From the NCBI GenBank assembly GCA_031275535.1, contig JAISOR010000068.1, positions 1-5,449 on the forward strand: a stretch of DNA of 5,449 nucleotides. The letters are read 5' to 3'. Both the position numbers and the translations under genes were made by a program. Positions 1-5,340 of this stretch are shown piece by piece. Origin of the DNA: Treponema sp. Lineage in GTDB: Bacteria; Spirochaetota; Spirochaetia; Treponematales; Breznakiellaceae. Every line of letters starts with the position of its first letter. Within the stretch, counting starts at the first letter, position 1. The notes beneath the pieces were generated by a model, which ran no database searches, was not told the DNA's origin, and was given only the letters and a program-made list of their open reading frames with translations.

Positions 1-2762
1 CCGCCGGTCAGGACCCGGAGGGGGAACACCAGGGCGAACTCGCTGTACGAACCCCGGCGGGATTTAAGGGAAAGTCTGCCGTTCAATTCTTTTACCCTGG
101 CCTTTACCAGAGAAAGCCCGACCCCCTTTCCGGCAACCCTGTCGGGATTGTCGGCGGTAGAAAAGCCGGAATGAAAGATGAGCGACACCCGATCCCGTTC
201 GTTCAGAGTATCGGCCTTTTCCTTAGTGATAATACCCGCCTTTACCGCCCGCTGCCTGATCTTTTCGCCGTCGATTCCGGCGCCGTCGTCCCGGTAGACG
301 ATGCGCAGGTCGGAACCCTCGGCCTCGGCCCGGATGCTGATGAGGCCGCTTTCGGCCTTCCCCGCCTTGCGGCGCTGCTCCGGTTCCTCGATGCCATGGT
401 AGATGGAATTCCGTACCAGTTGAACCAGAATATCCTTTAAGGCCTTGTGCTTTTCCGGTTTAAATACCCGGTCCTCCAGGCCAGTCACCGTAAGCTCCAC
501 CTGTTTCCCGTAGCGGCCGGCAAGCCGCCGGGCCATCTGTTTAAGGGAGTCTTCCATAAGGCCGGTCCTGGCGCCGGTCTCCGATCGGAGGGCCTCCGAA
601 AGGGCAAGCCATTTGTGCACAATGGCGTTGAGCCGTTCCAGGCTTGAAAGCAGGTCGGAGCAGGAAAGTACCAGGGGCAGAAAATCCTCCCCCGCCGGTT
701 CCTTCATGTTCCGGATTGCCATGATTTTCTGTTCCAACTGTTCCGCCTGATCGGCCAGGAAGTCCAGGGCCAAAAGTTCCGCATCCCCCTTGAGGGAGTG
801 GGAATGGCGGAAGATACTATCCAGCCGTTCCCGGTAACCACCGCCGGAATTCTCCCGGGCGTCTCCGGCGGTGCGGAGTCCCTCGTTGATCGCCTCGGCA
901 TCCTGTCTCGCACTTTCAAGAAAAGCCAGGAGGGTCTCGGGCTCCACATGGAGGATCTTCTGGAGCATCTCCATCTCCTGACGGCTTTCGTTTCTGGTCT
1001 TTTCAATTTCCTCCACCAGCGCCGTCCGTTCCGTCAGATCCCGGACCACCACAAAGAGCCGCTCCACCCCGGCATCCCCCAGCCGCCGAAAATCGAATTC
1101 CAGATGCCGCTCGATAAAGCCCCCGGCAAGATCATCAAACCAGGCGGTAACTTCCTTTAGGGGGTTCAGCTTTTCCACATACCGCCAGGGGATATCCGGC
1201 GTAAAGGCCGCCTCAAAAAATTCCCCCGCCGCGGACCGGGCCTTTTCGTCCAGAAAAGCGCCGAAGACCTCCATCACCTCCAGCCCTGCCAGGTCCGTCC
1301 GCCGGAAGATCGTTTCCAGGGAGGAGGAGTAATAGGGGCCAACCCTGAGCGACGCGTCCAGCAGGAAGAGGCCGTCGCTGACATTTTCCAGGATGTTGAG
1401 GTACTCCCGCTTTTCGACAGTCCCCTCCTGGAGCTTGTCCAGCACCGAGTTATACATCCCGGCGATCTGTCCCGTTTCGGTAAAGGGCTCCTCCGGGGCC
1501 CGCAGGGTAATATCCCCGGTCCGGGCCTGAACATCCAGGACGGTAAAGAGATCGTGGATCTCGGTGCTAACCCCATGCTCCGCCTTGTTGAGCCCCTCCA
1601 CTTCATGCTCCATGGTAACCCGAATGGGACGGAGCCTGTTCAAAAGCAGCATGAAGGGGTACGCAAGGCCCAGGGCCAGAAGGCCGCAGGCAAGGATCCC
1701 GATCCCCTGGATACGGATCTGCCCAAGCCGGGAAAGGCCGGTCCCCAGCAATTCCGGGTCCCCAAAGATCCCCACCGCCAGGGTTCCCCAGATTCCCGCC
1801 GCAAGATGTACCGGAATAGCATCCACCGCATCATCAATCCTGAGCCGTACCAAAACCCTGGAGGCCCCCAGCATCACCAGTCCCCCAATGCCGCCGATGA
1901 TCACCGACTGGGTTTCGTTGACGGCGTGGCAGTTGGCGGTCACCGCCACGAGCCCCGCCAGGGACCCGTTGAGTACCAGCCCCACCTCGGGCTTTTTGGC
2001 GGTGAACCAGCCCGCAGCTAAAGTAAAAACCATGCCCGCCGCACCCCCCAACATGGTCCTAAGGATGATCCCCGGCACCGCATCATTCGCCGCCAGGGTG
2101 CTGGAGCCGTTAAAGCCTATCCAGCCAAACCAGAGGAGAAAGACCCCCAGAACCGCCATGGGTATGGAAGAACCGTTGATGGGTCTGACCGTCCCGTCAT
2201 CACCAAAACGGCCCGTCCTGGGACCGATGATGAGGAGTATGGCCAGCGCAATCCATCCCCCCATGCTGTGGACCACCGTGGAGCCCGCGAAATCCACAAA
2301 GCCCCGTTTTGCCAGCCAGCCCGAGGGAAGCCCCTCAAAGGCGCCGCCCCAGGCCCAATGCCCAAAGATGGGATACACAAAGGCCGAAAGGAGGATCGTG
2401 GAAATAATGTAGGAACTAAACCGCATCCGTTCCGCCACCGCCCCGGACACGATGGTCGCGGAGGTACTGCAGAACACCGCCTGAAAGAGCAGAAACACCG
2501 CGGGCCATACCGAAGGGGGATTAAAAAGGAAAAAACTGGTCCCCAGCATTCCCCCCAGGCTAAGGCCGAACATGAGGCCGAAGCCGGCGATCCAGAACAC
2601 CATGGTGGAAATGCCGTAATCGGTCAGGTTCTTTATCGCCACATTGATACTGTTCTTTGACCGGGTCAGCCCCGATTCCACCATGGCAAAGCCGGCCTGC
2701 ATCATAAACACCAGGGCGCTCCCGATGATTATCCAGATATAGTCAAGGCTTGTTCTTTCCAT
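1..2762 (-). CDS. Ammonium transporter (Amt) fused to a PAS-HPt-CheA-like histidine kinase, 3' end cut by the window edge
   Basis: The frame stays open from the ATG at 2762 to base 1 (920 codons, no stop), so the C-terminus is missing. Residues 1-400 are an Amt/Mep/Rh channel with no signal peptide: FAMVESGLTRSKN (about 25-37), phenylalanine-gate equivalents F97 and F217, HWAWGG (W138), DFAGSTVVH (D157, pore His165) and DDAVDAIPVH (second pore His319). The Amt C-tail motif E-x-EG...HG (387-397) is kept, then a HAMP-like linker (about 400-445, TGQIAGMYN), a PAS-like domain (about 454-577, ending VVVRDLTERT) and a coiled coil (about 578-605). An HPt domain has HSLKG with phospho-acceptor His655. 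The CheA-like ATPase has N box LVRNSIYHGIE (N785), G1 DDGAGID (826-831), F box FHSGFSTAD and G2 GKGVGL (878-883). The start is supported by GGAG 6 nt upstream. It lies 3 nt after cheX, last in an operon. Inferred role: ammonium-responsive kinase in the inner membrane. Whether a CheW-like or receiver domain follows is not visible. Confidence 0.93.
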   Translation of the reverse strand, partial: MERTSLDYIWIIIGSALVFMMQAGFAMVESGLTRSKNSINVAIKNLTDYGISTMVFWIAGFGLMFGLSLGGMLGTSFFLFNPPSVWPAVFLLFQAVFCSTSATIVSGAVAERMRFSSYIISTILLSAFVYPIFGHWAWGGAFEGLPSGWLAKRGFVDFAGSTVVHSMGGWIALAILLIIGPRTGRFGDDGTVRPINGSSIPMAVLGVFLLWFGWIGFNGSSTLAANDAVPGIILRTMLGGAAGMVFTLAAGWFTAKKPEVGLVLNGSLAGLVAVTANCHAVNETQSVIIGGIGGLVMLGASRVLVRLRIDDAVDAIPVHLAAGIWGTLAVGIFGDPELLGTGLSRLGQIRIQGIGILACGLLALGLAYPFMLLLNRLRPIRVTMEHEVEGLNKAEHGVSTEIHDLFTVLDVQARTGDITLRAPEEPFTETGQIAGMYNSVLDKLQEGTVEKREYLNILENVSDGLFLLDASLRVGPYYSSSLETIFRRTDLAGLEVMEVFGAFLDEKARSAAGEFFEAAFTPDIPWRYVEKLNPLKEVTAWFDDLAGGFIERHLEFDFRRLGDAGVERLFVVVRDLTERTALVEEIEKTRNESRQEMEMLQKILHVEPETLLAFLESARQDAEAINEGLRTAGDARENSGGGYRERLDSIFRHSHSLKGDAELLALDFLADQAEQLEQKIMAIRNMKEPAGEDFLPLVLSCSDLLSSLERLNAIVHKWLALSEALRSETGARTGLMEDSLKQMARRLAGRYGKQVELTVTGLEDRVFKPEKHKALKDILVQLVRNSIYHGIEEPEQRRKAGKAESGLISIRAEAEGSDLRIVYRDDGAGIDGEKIRQRAVKAGIITKEKADTLNERDRVSLIFHSGFSTADNPDRVAGKGVGLSLVKARVKELNGRLSLKSRRGSYSEFALVFPLRVLTG

Positions 2763-2765
2763 GGC

Positions 2766-3212
2766 CTACTCCAACCCCACCGCCAGATGGGAGGTGTGTT
2801 CCTTCCATTTAATAGGGATCACAAAAACCGGCGGCTTGAGCCTCATGCTGATATTGTCTATCTTGCCCTTTAGAATGATGGGAACCGATATGAGAAAGGA
2901 GGACCCGAAGATCTCCCGCATATTTCCCGCAATGGTATTGGTCATTTCTCCCACCAGGTCGTTAAGGGCGTCGTCGTCCAGGTCCTCTCCCCCCAGAATA
3001 AATTTGCCAAATTCGGCCAGGAGTTCCCTGCCGGCGGTATAATACACCCCGCCCCGGCGGGTCCCCGAGATGCCGATGACGCCGGTAAAATCAAAAACCG
3101 GATCCCCCTCGCGCTTGATATAGGGCAGGCCCATGACGGCGGGGACCCCGGTGACGTTGAGGAAATATTCGGTCACGATTTTGATGATGGGCTTCAATTC
3201 GCCTTCGGTCAT
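2766..3212 (-). CDS. cheX: CheX-family CheY-phosphate phosphatase
   Basis: A 148-residue protein matching the single-domain CheX/CheC/FliY phosphatase family, whose members speed dephosphorylation of phospho-CheY in the cytoplasm. The family active-site pattern E-x-x-N is present as E89 and N92 inside GEMTNTIAGN (88-97), the usual surroundings of the catalytic pair. Upstream are the expected G-x-x-G stretch (VIGISGTRRGGVYY, 45-58) and the LGGE motif (73-76). Only one E-x-x-N site is present, as in CheX; CheC and FliY often carry two. Length fits the family (about 150-160). The ATG overlaps the stop of the receiver gene as ATGA and a G6 run lies 6 nt upstream, pointing to translational coupling. 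The stop is 3 nt before the Amt-kinase start. Inferred role: resets the neighbouring receiver after phosphorylation by the Amt-kinase. The family call is firm; the partner is inferred from position. Confidence 0.9.
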   Translation of the reverse strand: MTEGELKPIIKIVTEYFLNVTGVPAVMGLPYIKREGDPVFDFTGVIGISGTRRGGVYYTAGRELLAEFGKFILGGEDLDDDALNDLVGEMTNTIAGNMREIFGSSFLISVPIILKGKIDNISMRLKPPVFVIPIKWKEHTSHLAVGLE

Positions 3213-3574
3213 GACGCGCCCCCCAGGACATCCTCAATTTCCCTTTGCAGTTCCGCCGCGGTAAAAGGTTTGGGAAGGAATCCTTTGGCTCCCTTTTTCA
3301 GGGCCTGCAGGCCCGTAACGGAATCTTTCAGCGCGGAGATAATCAGGATTTTGGCCTCCGGCTTTATGGCCAGCATCTTTTCCAGGCAGGTAAGGCCGTC
3401 CATCCTGGGCATGGTAATGTCCAGGGTCACGAGGTCGGGCAGAAATTGGGAAAAGAGCCGCAGGGCGGTCTCCCCGTCCGCCGCGGTCCCCACCAGAGTA
3501 AAGCGCTTGGCTTCCAGGTACTTCTCAATCGCCCTTCGCATAATGTTGGAATCATCCACAATGAGTAGCTTCAT
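3209..3574 (-). CDS. CheY-like single-domain response regulator
   Basis: A 121-residue stand-alone receiver (REC) domain with no output domain. All signature residues are visible: acidic pair D7-D8 in LLIVDDS, phospho-acceptor D52 in LVTLDITMPRMDG, the switch Thr/Ser as S80 in IISA, and K102 in FLPKPF. The ATG at 3574 is preceded by AAGGGG with a 5 nt spacer, and the protein begins directly on beta strand 1, so the start is secure. It is the first gene of a three-gene unit and overlaps cheX by 4 nt. By position it is the expected acceptor for the HPt/CheA-type kinase and the substrate of CheX. Without a DNA-binding or enzymatic domain it must act by protein contact, for example on the flagellar switch like CheY, or as an intermediate that passes phosphate on. 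Which of these applies cannot be told here, so no cheY symbol is given. Confidence 0.92.
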   Translation of the reverse strand: MKLLIVDDSNIMRRAIEKYLEAKRFTLVGTAADGETALRLFSQFLPDLVTLDITMPRMDGLTCLEKMLAIKPEAKILIISALKDSVTGLQALKKGAKGFLPKPFTAAELQREIEDVLGGAS

Positions 3575-3579
3575 AAAAA

Positions 3580-3585
3580 CCCCTT
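3580..3585 (-). promoter_or_regulatory. Ribosome binding site of the receiver gene
   Basis: AAGGGG read on the minus strand, separated from the ATG at 3574 by five T residues. It is a good Shine-Dalgarno match at workable spacing and supports the chosen start of the first gene of the chemosensory operon. Confidence 0.7.
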
Positions 3586-3625
3586 AGGCCCGGCATCCCG
3601 AGCCTGTTCATCCTATCGTATGCAA

Positions 3626-3639
3626 ATTTATGCATAAAT
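3626..3639. promoter_or_regulatory. 14 bp perfect palindrome, possible operator
   Basis: ATTTATGCATAAAT is a perfect palindrome in the AT-rich stretch just downstream of the predicted -10 of the chemosensory operon, so it would sit about 11-25 nt into the transcript. A further TATGCA half-site lies just left of it (from about 3619) and TAATATTA, an 8 bp palindrome, at 3642-3649. Position and symmetry suit a dimeric regulator, but AT-rich DNA makes such palindromes by chance. No regulator family is recognised. Confidence 0.3.
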
Positions 3640-3656
3640 ATATAATATTATGTATT

Positions 3657-3683
3657 TTTATACAATTATGGAATTCGTGTCAA
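3657..3683 (-). promoter_or_regulatory. Putative sigma70-type promoter of the receiver-cheX-Amt-kinase operon
   Basis: On the minus strand a perfect TTGACA (3683-3678) is followed after 15 bp by TATAAA (3662-3657). If TAAAAA at 3660-3655 is used instead, the spacing is 17 bp. The surroundings (about 3610-3700) are strikingly AT-rich in an otherwise GC-rich window. A start near 3650 would give a leader of about 75 nt. This is the only strong promoter-like sequence I see for the three-gene operon. It lies about 23 bp from the fold-back repeat. Confidence 0.5.
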
Positions 3684-3701
3684 TACTTAGCGATTAAATC
3701 C

Positions 3702-3932
3702 CTGGGCAAAAGCGTTTACTCTTTATCCGGGATACTCTAAATGAAAACACCGGTACGGTGAGGAAATTCCTTGGGGTCCTGGCGGCTGTCAAAGCCATAG
3801 GGGACCCCCCAGAGGGTCCCCCCTATGGCTTTGACACCGGACCTTGGTCCGATGCCACCCCACCATGGTTTTCTCCACCGTACCGGTGCATTTCTCCGGG
3901 GTATCCCGGATACACGGCCAAATTTGCCCGGC
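3702..3932. repeat. Intergenic fold-back repeat element (MITE-like or REP-like)
   Basis: This element fills most of the 452 bp gap between miaA and the receiver gene. The left arm (3702-3803) and the reverse complement of the right arm (3820-3932) share blocks in the same order: GGGCAAA, TATCCGGGATAC (12 of 12), CACCGGTACGGTG (13 of 13) and TGTCAAAGCCATAGGGG (17 of 17). The left arm recurs in direct orientation at 5267-5340. The two outer blocks are also self-symmetric (TATCC-G-GGATA and CACCG-GTA-CGGTG). The open frames across it show no recognisable protein motif and exist in several overlapping frames, so I treat it as non-coding. It may be a non-autonomous mobile element or a structured intergenic repeat; no target-site duplication could be fixed. 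Confidence 0.75.
3787..3836. repeat. Central 17 bp stem-loop of the fold-back element
   Basis: TGTCAAAGCCATAGGGG (3787-3803) pairs perfectly with 3820-3836. After a two-base bulge, ACCC (3804-3807) pairs with GGGT (3814-3817), leaving a six-base loop. This would be very stable in RNA read from either strand. No U-run follows on either side, so it is not a standard intrinsic terminator, though it could still slow or limit read-through from miaA into the leftward operon. A smaller hairpin, CGGACC-TT-GGTCCG (3838-3851), follows directly. Confidence 0.8.
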
Positions 3933-3984
3933 CTTTCCTTATATGGGGGAAGAAGGGGTTCCTCGCATAATACGACTGCCAATC

Positions 3985-4000
3985 GGCGGATTTCTCCGCC
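3985..4000 (-). repeat. Small hairpin with GAAA tetraloop downstream of miaA
   Basis: In the minus-strand transcript, GGCGGA-GAAA-TCCGCC forms a perfect 6 bp stem closed by a GNRA tetraloop, 27 nt after the miaA stop. No U-tract follows, so it may protect the mRNA 3' end or be part of the neighbouring repeat rather than terminate transcription by itself. Confidence 0.4.
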
Positions 4001-4026
4001 CCACGCGACACTTTCTTTCCCCTTCC

Positions 4027-5001
4027 TCACACTTCCAAAAAAGATTCCAACTCGTTCCGTATTTCTTTTACCGGATCCCCGGCGGCGGAAATCCATTTAA
4101 CCCCGGGGATCGAGGCAAAATAGGTGAGCTGCCGCTTGGCATACCGGCGGCTGTTCCGGGCAACCAGGGCCTCCACCCCGGCGAGATCCCCGGAGATCCG
4201 CCATTCCCCCGGAGCCGTTTCCACAAAAAATTCCTTATATCCAATAGCCCGCAGTCCCGGGTCCGCCGGTCCGTATCCCGCGTCCCGGAGCCGCCGGACC
4301 TCTTCGGGAAGGCCCCGGCGGAACATGAGGGCGCACCGTTCATTAATGCGCCGGTAAATAAGCTCCCGTTCCCGGTCTATCCCCAGAAGGAGGAAACGGT
4401 AATGGGGACGGCTGCCCCCGGAACTGGCCCCCCCGGACCGGGGGTATGAACTGAGGGGGCGGCCGGAAAGCCGGAATACCTCCAGGGCCCGGAGGAGCCG
4501 GTACTCATCATGAAGATGGATCCGGGCGGCGCTCTGGGGATCCCGGAGGGCCAGTTCCTCCGCCAGGGGGACAATACCCCCGGTTTTAAGCTCCTCTTTT
4601 AGCTGCCGGCGGATACCCTCATCCGATGGGGGGGCCTCGGGGAGGCCCTGGACAAAATTGAGGAGGTAAAACCCGGTGCCCCCGGAAACCACCGGCAATT
4701 TCCCCCGCCGGTTTATGTCCACCGCCGCAGCGTCGGCCAGGCGGACAAATTCACCGGCGTTAAACTGTTCGTTGGGGTTCCGGATGTTAATAAGATGGTG
4801 GGGAAGGCGGGAGCGCAGAGCCGCCCCGGGTTTCGCGGTCCCAATGTCCATACCCCGGTATACCTGCATGGAATCGGCGGAGATTATCTCCGCGGAACAG
4901 GGGGGGGCTTCTCCGGCAAAAAGGTCCTCCAGCATTTCGGTCTTGCCCGAAGCGGTGGAACCAAAAAGCAGAACCAGCGGAATAGGGGGAACGGGCGGCA
5001 T
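4027..5001 (-). CDS. miaA: tRNA dimethylallyltransferase MiaA
   Basis: MiaA transfers a dimethylallyl group from DMAPP to N6 of A37 in tRNAs that read codons starting with U; it is cytoplasmic. With the ATG at 5001 the protein has 324 residues, close to the usual 300-320. Visible motifs in order: P-loop GSTASGKT (14-21), AEIISADSMQVYRGMDIGTAKP region (37-58, catalytic D43), LPHHLINI (66-73), GGTGFYL (107-113, T109), the RALEVF/LSGRPLS region, GLRAIGYKEFF, and AKRQLTYF (288-295) near the C-terminus. The P-loop has Ser where many homologues have Pro. An in-frame TTG at 5061 would add 20 residues and overlap rpoZ, and those residues are not family-like, so ATG 5001 is preferred. AAAGGG lies just upstream but unusually close (2 nt spacer). 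The start is 7 nt after the rpoZ stop, indicating co-transcription. Confidence 0.95.
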   Translation of the reverse strand: MPPVPPIPLVLLFGSTASGKTEMLEDLFAGEAPPCSAEIISADSMQVYRGMDIGTAKPGAALRSRLPHHLINIRNPNEQFNAGEFVRLADAAAVDINRRGKLPVVSGGTGFYLLNFVQGLPEAPPSDEGIRRQLKEELKTGGIVPLAEELALRDPQSAARIHLHDEYRLLRALEVFRLSGRPLSSYPRSGGASSGGSRPHYRFLLLGIDRERELIYRRINERCALMFRRGLPEEVRRLRDAGYGPADPGLRAIGYKEFFVETAPGEWRISGDLAGVEALVARNSRRYAKRQLTYFASIPGVKWISAAGDPVKEIRNELESFLEV

Positions 5002-5008
5002 GGCCCTT

Positions 5009-5200
5009 TTATTCTTCCAGACGGAATTCGACCTGCCTGGTAAAAACCTGATTGGCCGCAAGGGAAACTACCTTGCCGTCATTCAACTCTATTTCCGGAT
5101 CCTTCAACATGGAAAGCTGATAGGAACGGCGGGACGCAGCGGAGGTAATTTCGTACATATTACCATCGTACTCGATCAGTTCTTCTAAAGGGAATATCAT
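5009..5200 (-). CDS. rpoZ: RNA polymerase omega subunit, short spirochaete-type RpoZ
   Basis: A 63-residue protein starting MIFPLEELIEYDGN. Omega is a small assembly and stability subunit that clamps the C-terminal part of beta-prime. The central helix EITSAASRRSYQL (about 16-28) corresponds to the conserved LxxxAAKRAxQL region of RpoZ, and KVVSLAANQVFTR (about 41-53) to the following segment. The protein is shorter than the 70-90 residues of E. coli-type omega, which I recall as typical of treponemes. A TTG at 5269 would extend it by 23 residues, but these would read through a promoter-like sequence and show no family resemblance, so ATG 5200 is chosen. There is no clear Shine-Dalgarno before it, consistent with a leaderless transcript. 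It is followed after 7 nt by miaA. The alternative is an uncharacterised conserved spirochaete protein. Confidence 0.72.
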   Translation of the reverse strand: MIFPLEELIEYDGNMYEITSAASRRSYQLSMLKDPEIELNDGKVVSLAANQVFTRQVEFRLEE

Positions 5201-5207
5201 GCTATAA

Positions 5208-5236
5208 AGTTTATCTGGTATGTGGGTTTTTGTAAA
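5208..5236 (-). promoter_or_regulatory. Putative sigma70 promoter of rpoZ-miaA
   Basis: On the minus strand TTTACA (5236-5231, 5 of 6 to TTGACA) is followed by exactly 17 bp and TAAACT (5213-5208, 4 of 6 to TATAAT). Only 7 nt separate the -10 from the ATG at 5200, so transcription should start at or within a base or two of the start codon, giving a leaderless or nearly leaderless mRNA. The missing Shine-Dalgarno for rpoZ agrees with this. Confidence 0.5.
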
Positions 5237-5256
5237 GACGGACGGACGAACGGACG
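5237..5256. repeat. Short GACG tetranucleotide tandem repeat
   Basis: Five units on the plus strand: GACG, GACG, GACG, AACG, GACG. They abut the -35 hexamer of the putative rpoZ promoter on its upstream side, where an UP element would lie. The array is short and imperfect, so length variation is possible but unproven. Confidence 0.6.
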
Positions 5257-5340
5257 AAAGGCCGGACAAAAGCGTTTACTCTCTATCCGGGATACATTAC
5301 AGGAAATGCACCGGTACGGCGAGGAAATTACTTGGGGTCC
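5255..5340. repeat. Second copy of the dispersed intergenic repeat, upstream of rpoZ
   Basis: Positions 5267-5340 align with the left arm at 3707-3779 in direct orientation with 8 substitutions and one indel over 74 columns (about 65 identities). Shared blocks include CAAAAGCGTTTACTCT, TATCCGGGATAC, CACCGGTACGG, GAGGAAATT and CTTGGGGTCC. Further left, GAAAGGCCGG followed by ACAAA (5256-5270) matches the reverse complement of the right arm of the fold-back element (GAAAGGCCGGGCAAA, about 3923-3937), so this copy combines features of both arms. No inverted partner is visible before the window ends. Confidence 0.8.

Noticed and set aside
704..1606. Minus-strand frames of about 100 codons within the kinase gene
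   Set aside because: They are out of frame with the continuous Amt-PAS-HPt-ATPase reading, and their arginine- and tryptophan-rich products look like frame shadows.
1554..2412. Long plus-strand open frames (155 and 282 codons) opposite the Amt domain
   Set aside because: They lie antisense to a strongly conserved Amt coding region and their proteins show no family motif; GC-rich third positions on the minus strand explain the lack of stops.
3787..3836. Central stem-loop as a bidirectional rho-independent terminator
   Set aside because: The stem is strong, but neither strand has a following U-tract, so it is listed as a repeat structure instead.
3968..3978. TAATACGACT, resembling the start of a T7 phage promoter
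   Set aside because: Only the first ten bases match; the essential downstream part is absent and there is no phage context, so it is a chance match.
3737..4100. Several overlapping open frames on both strands in the miaA-receiver gap
   Set aside because: They run through the fold-back repeat or the end of miaA, show no protein motif, and occur in several competing frames at once, as expected of a GC-rich repeat.
5002..5061. Upstream TTG start for miaA giving 344 residues
   Set aside because: It would overlap rpoZ by about 50 bp and add residues unlike MiaA; the ATG at 5001 places the P-loop at the usual distance from the N-terminus.
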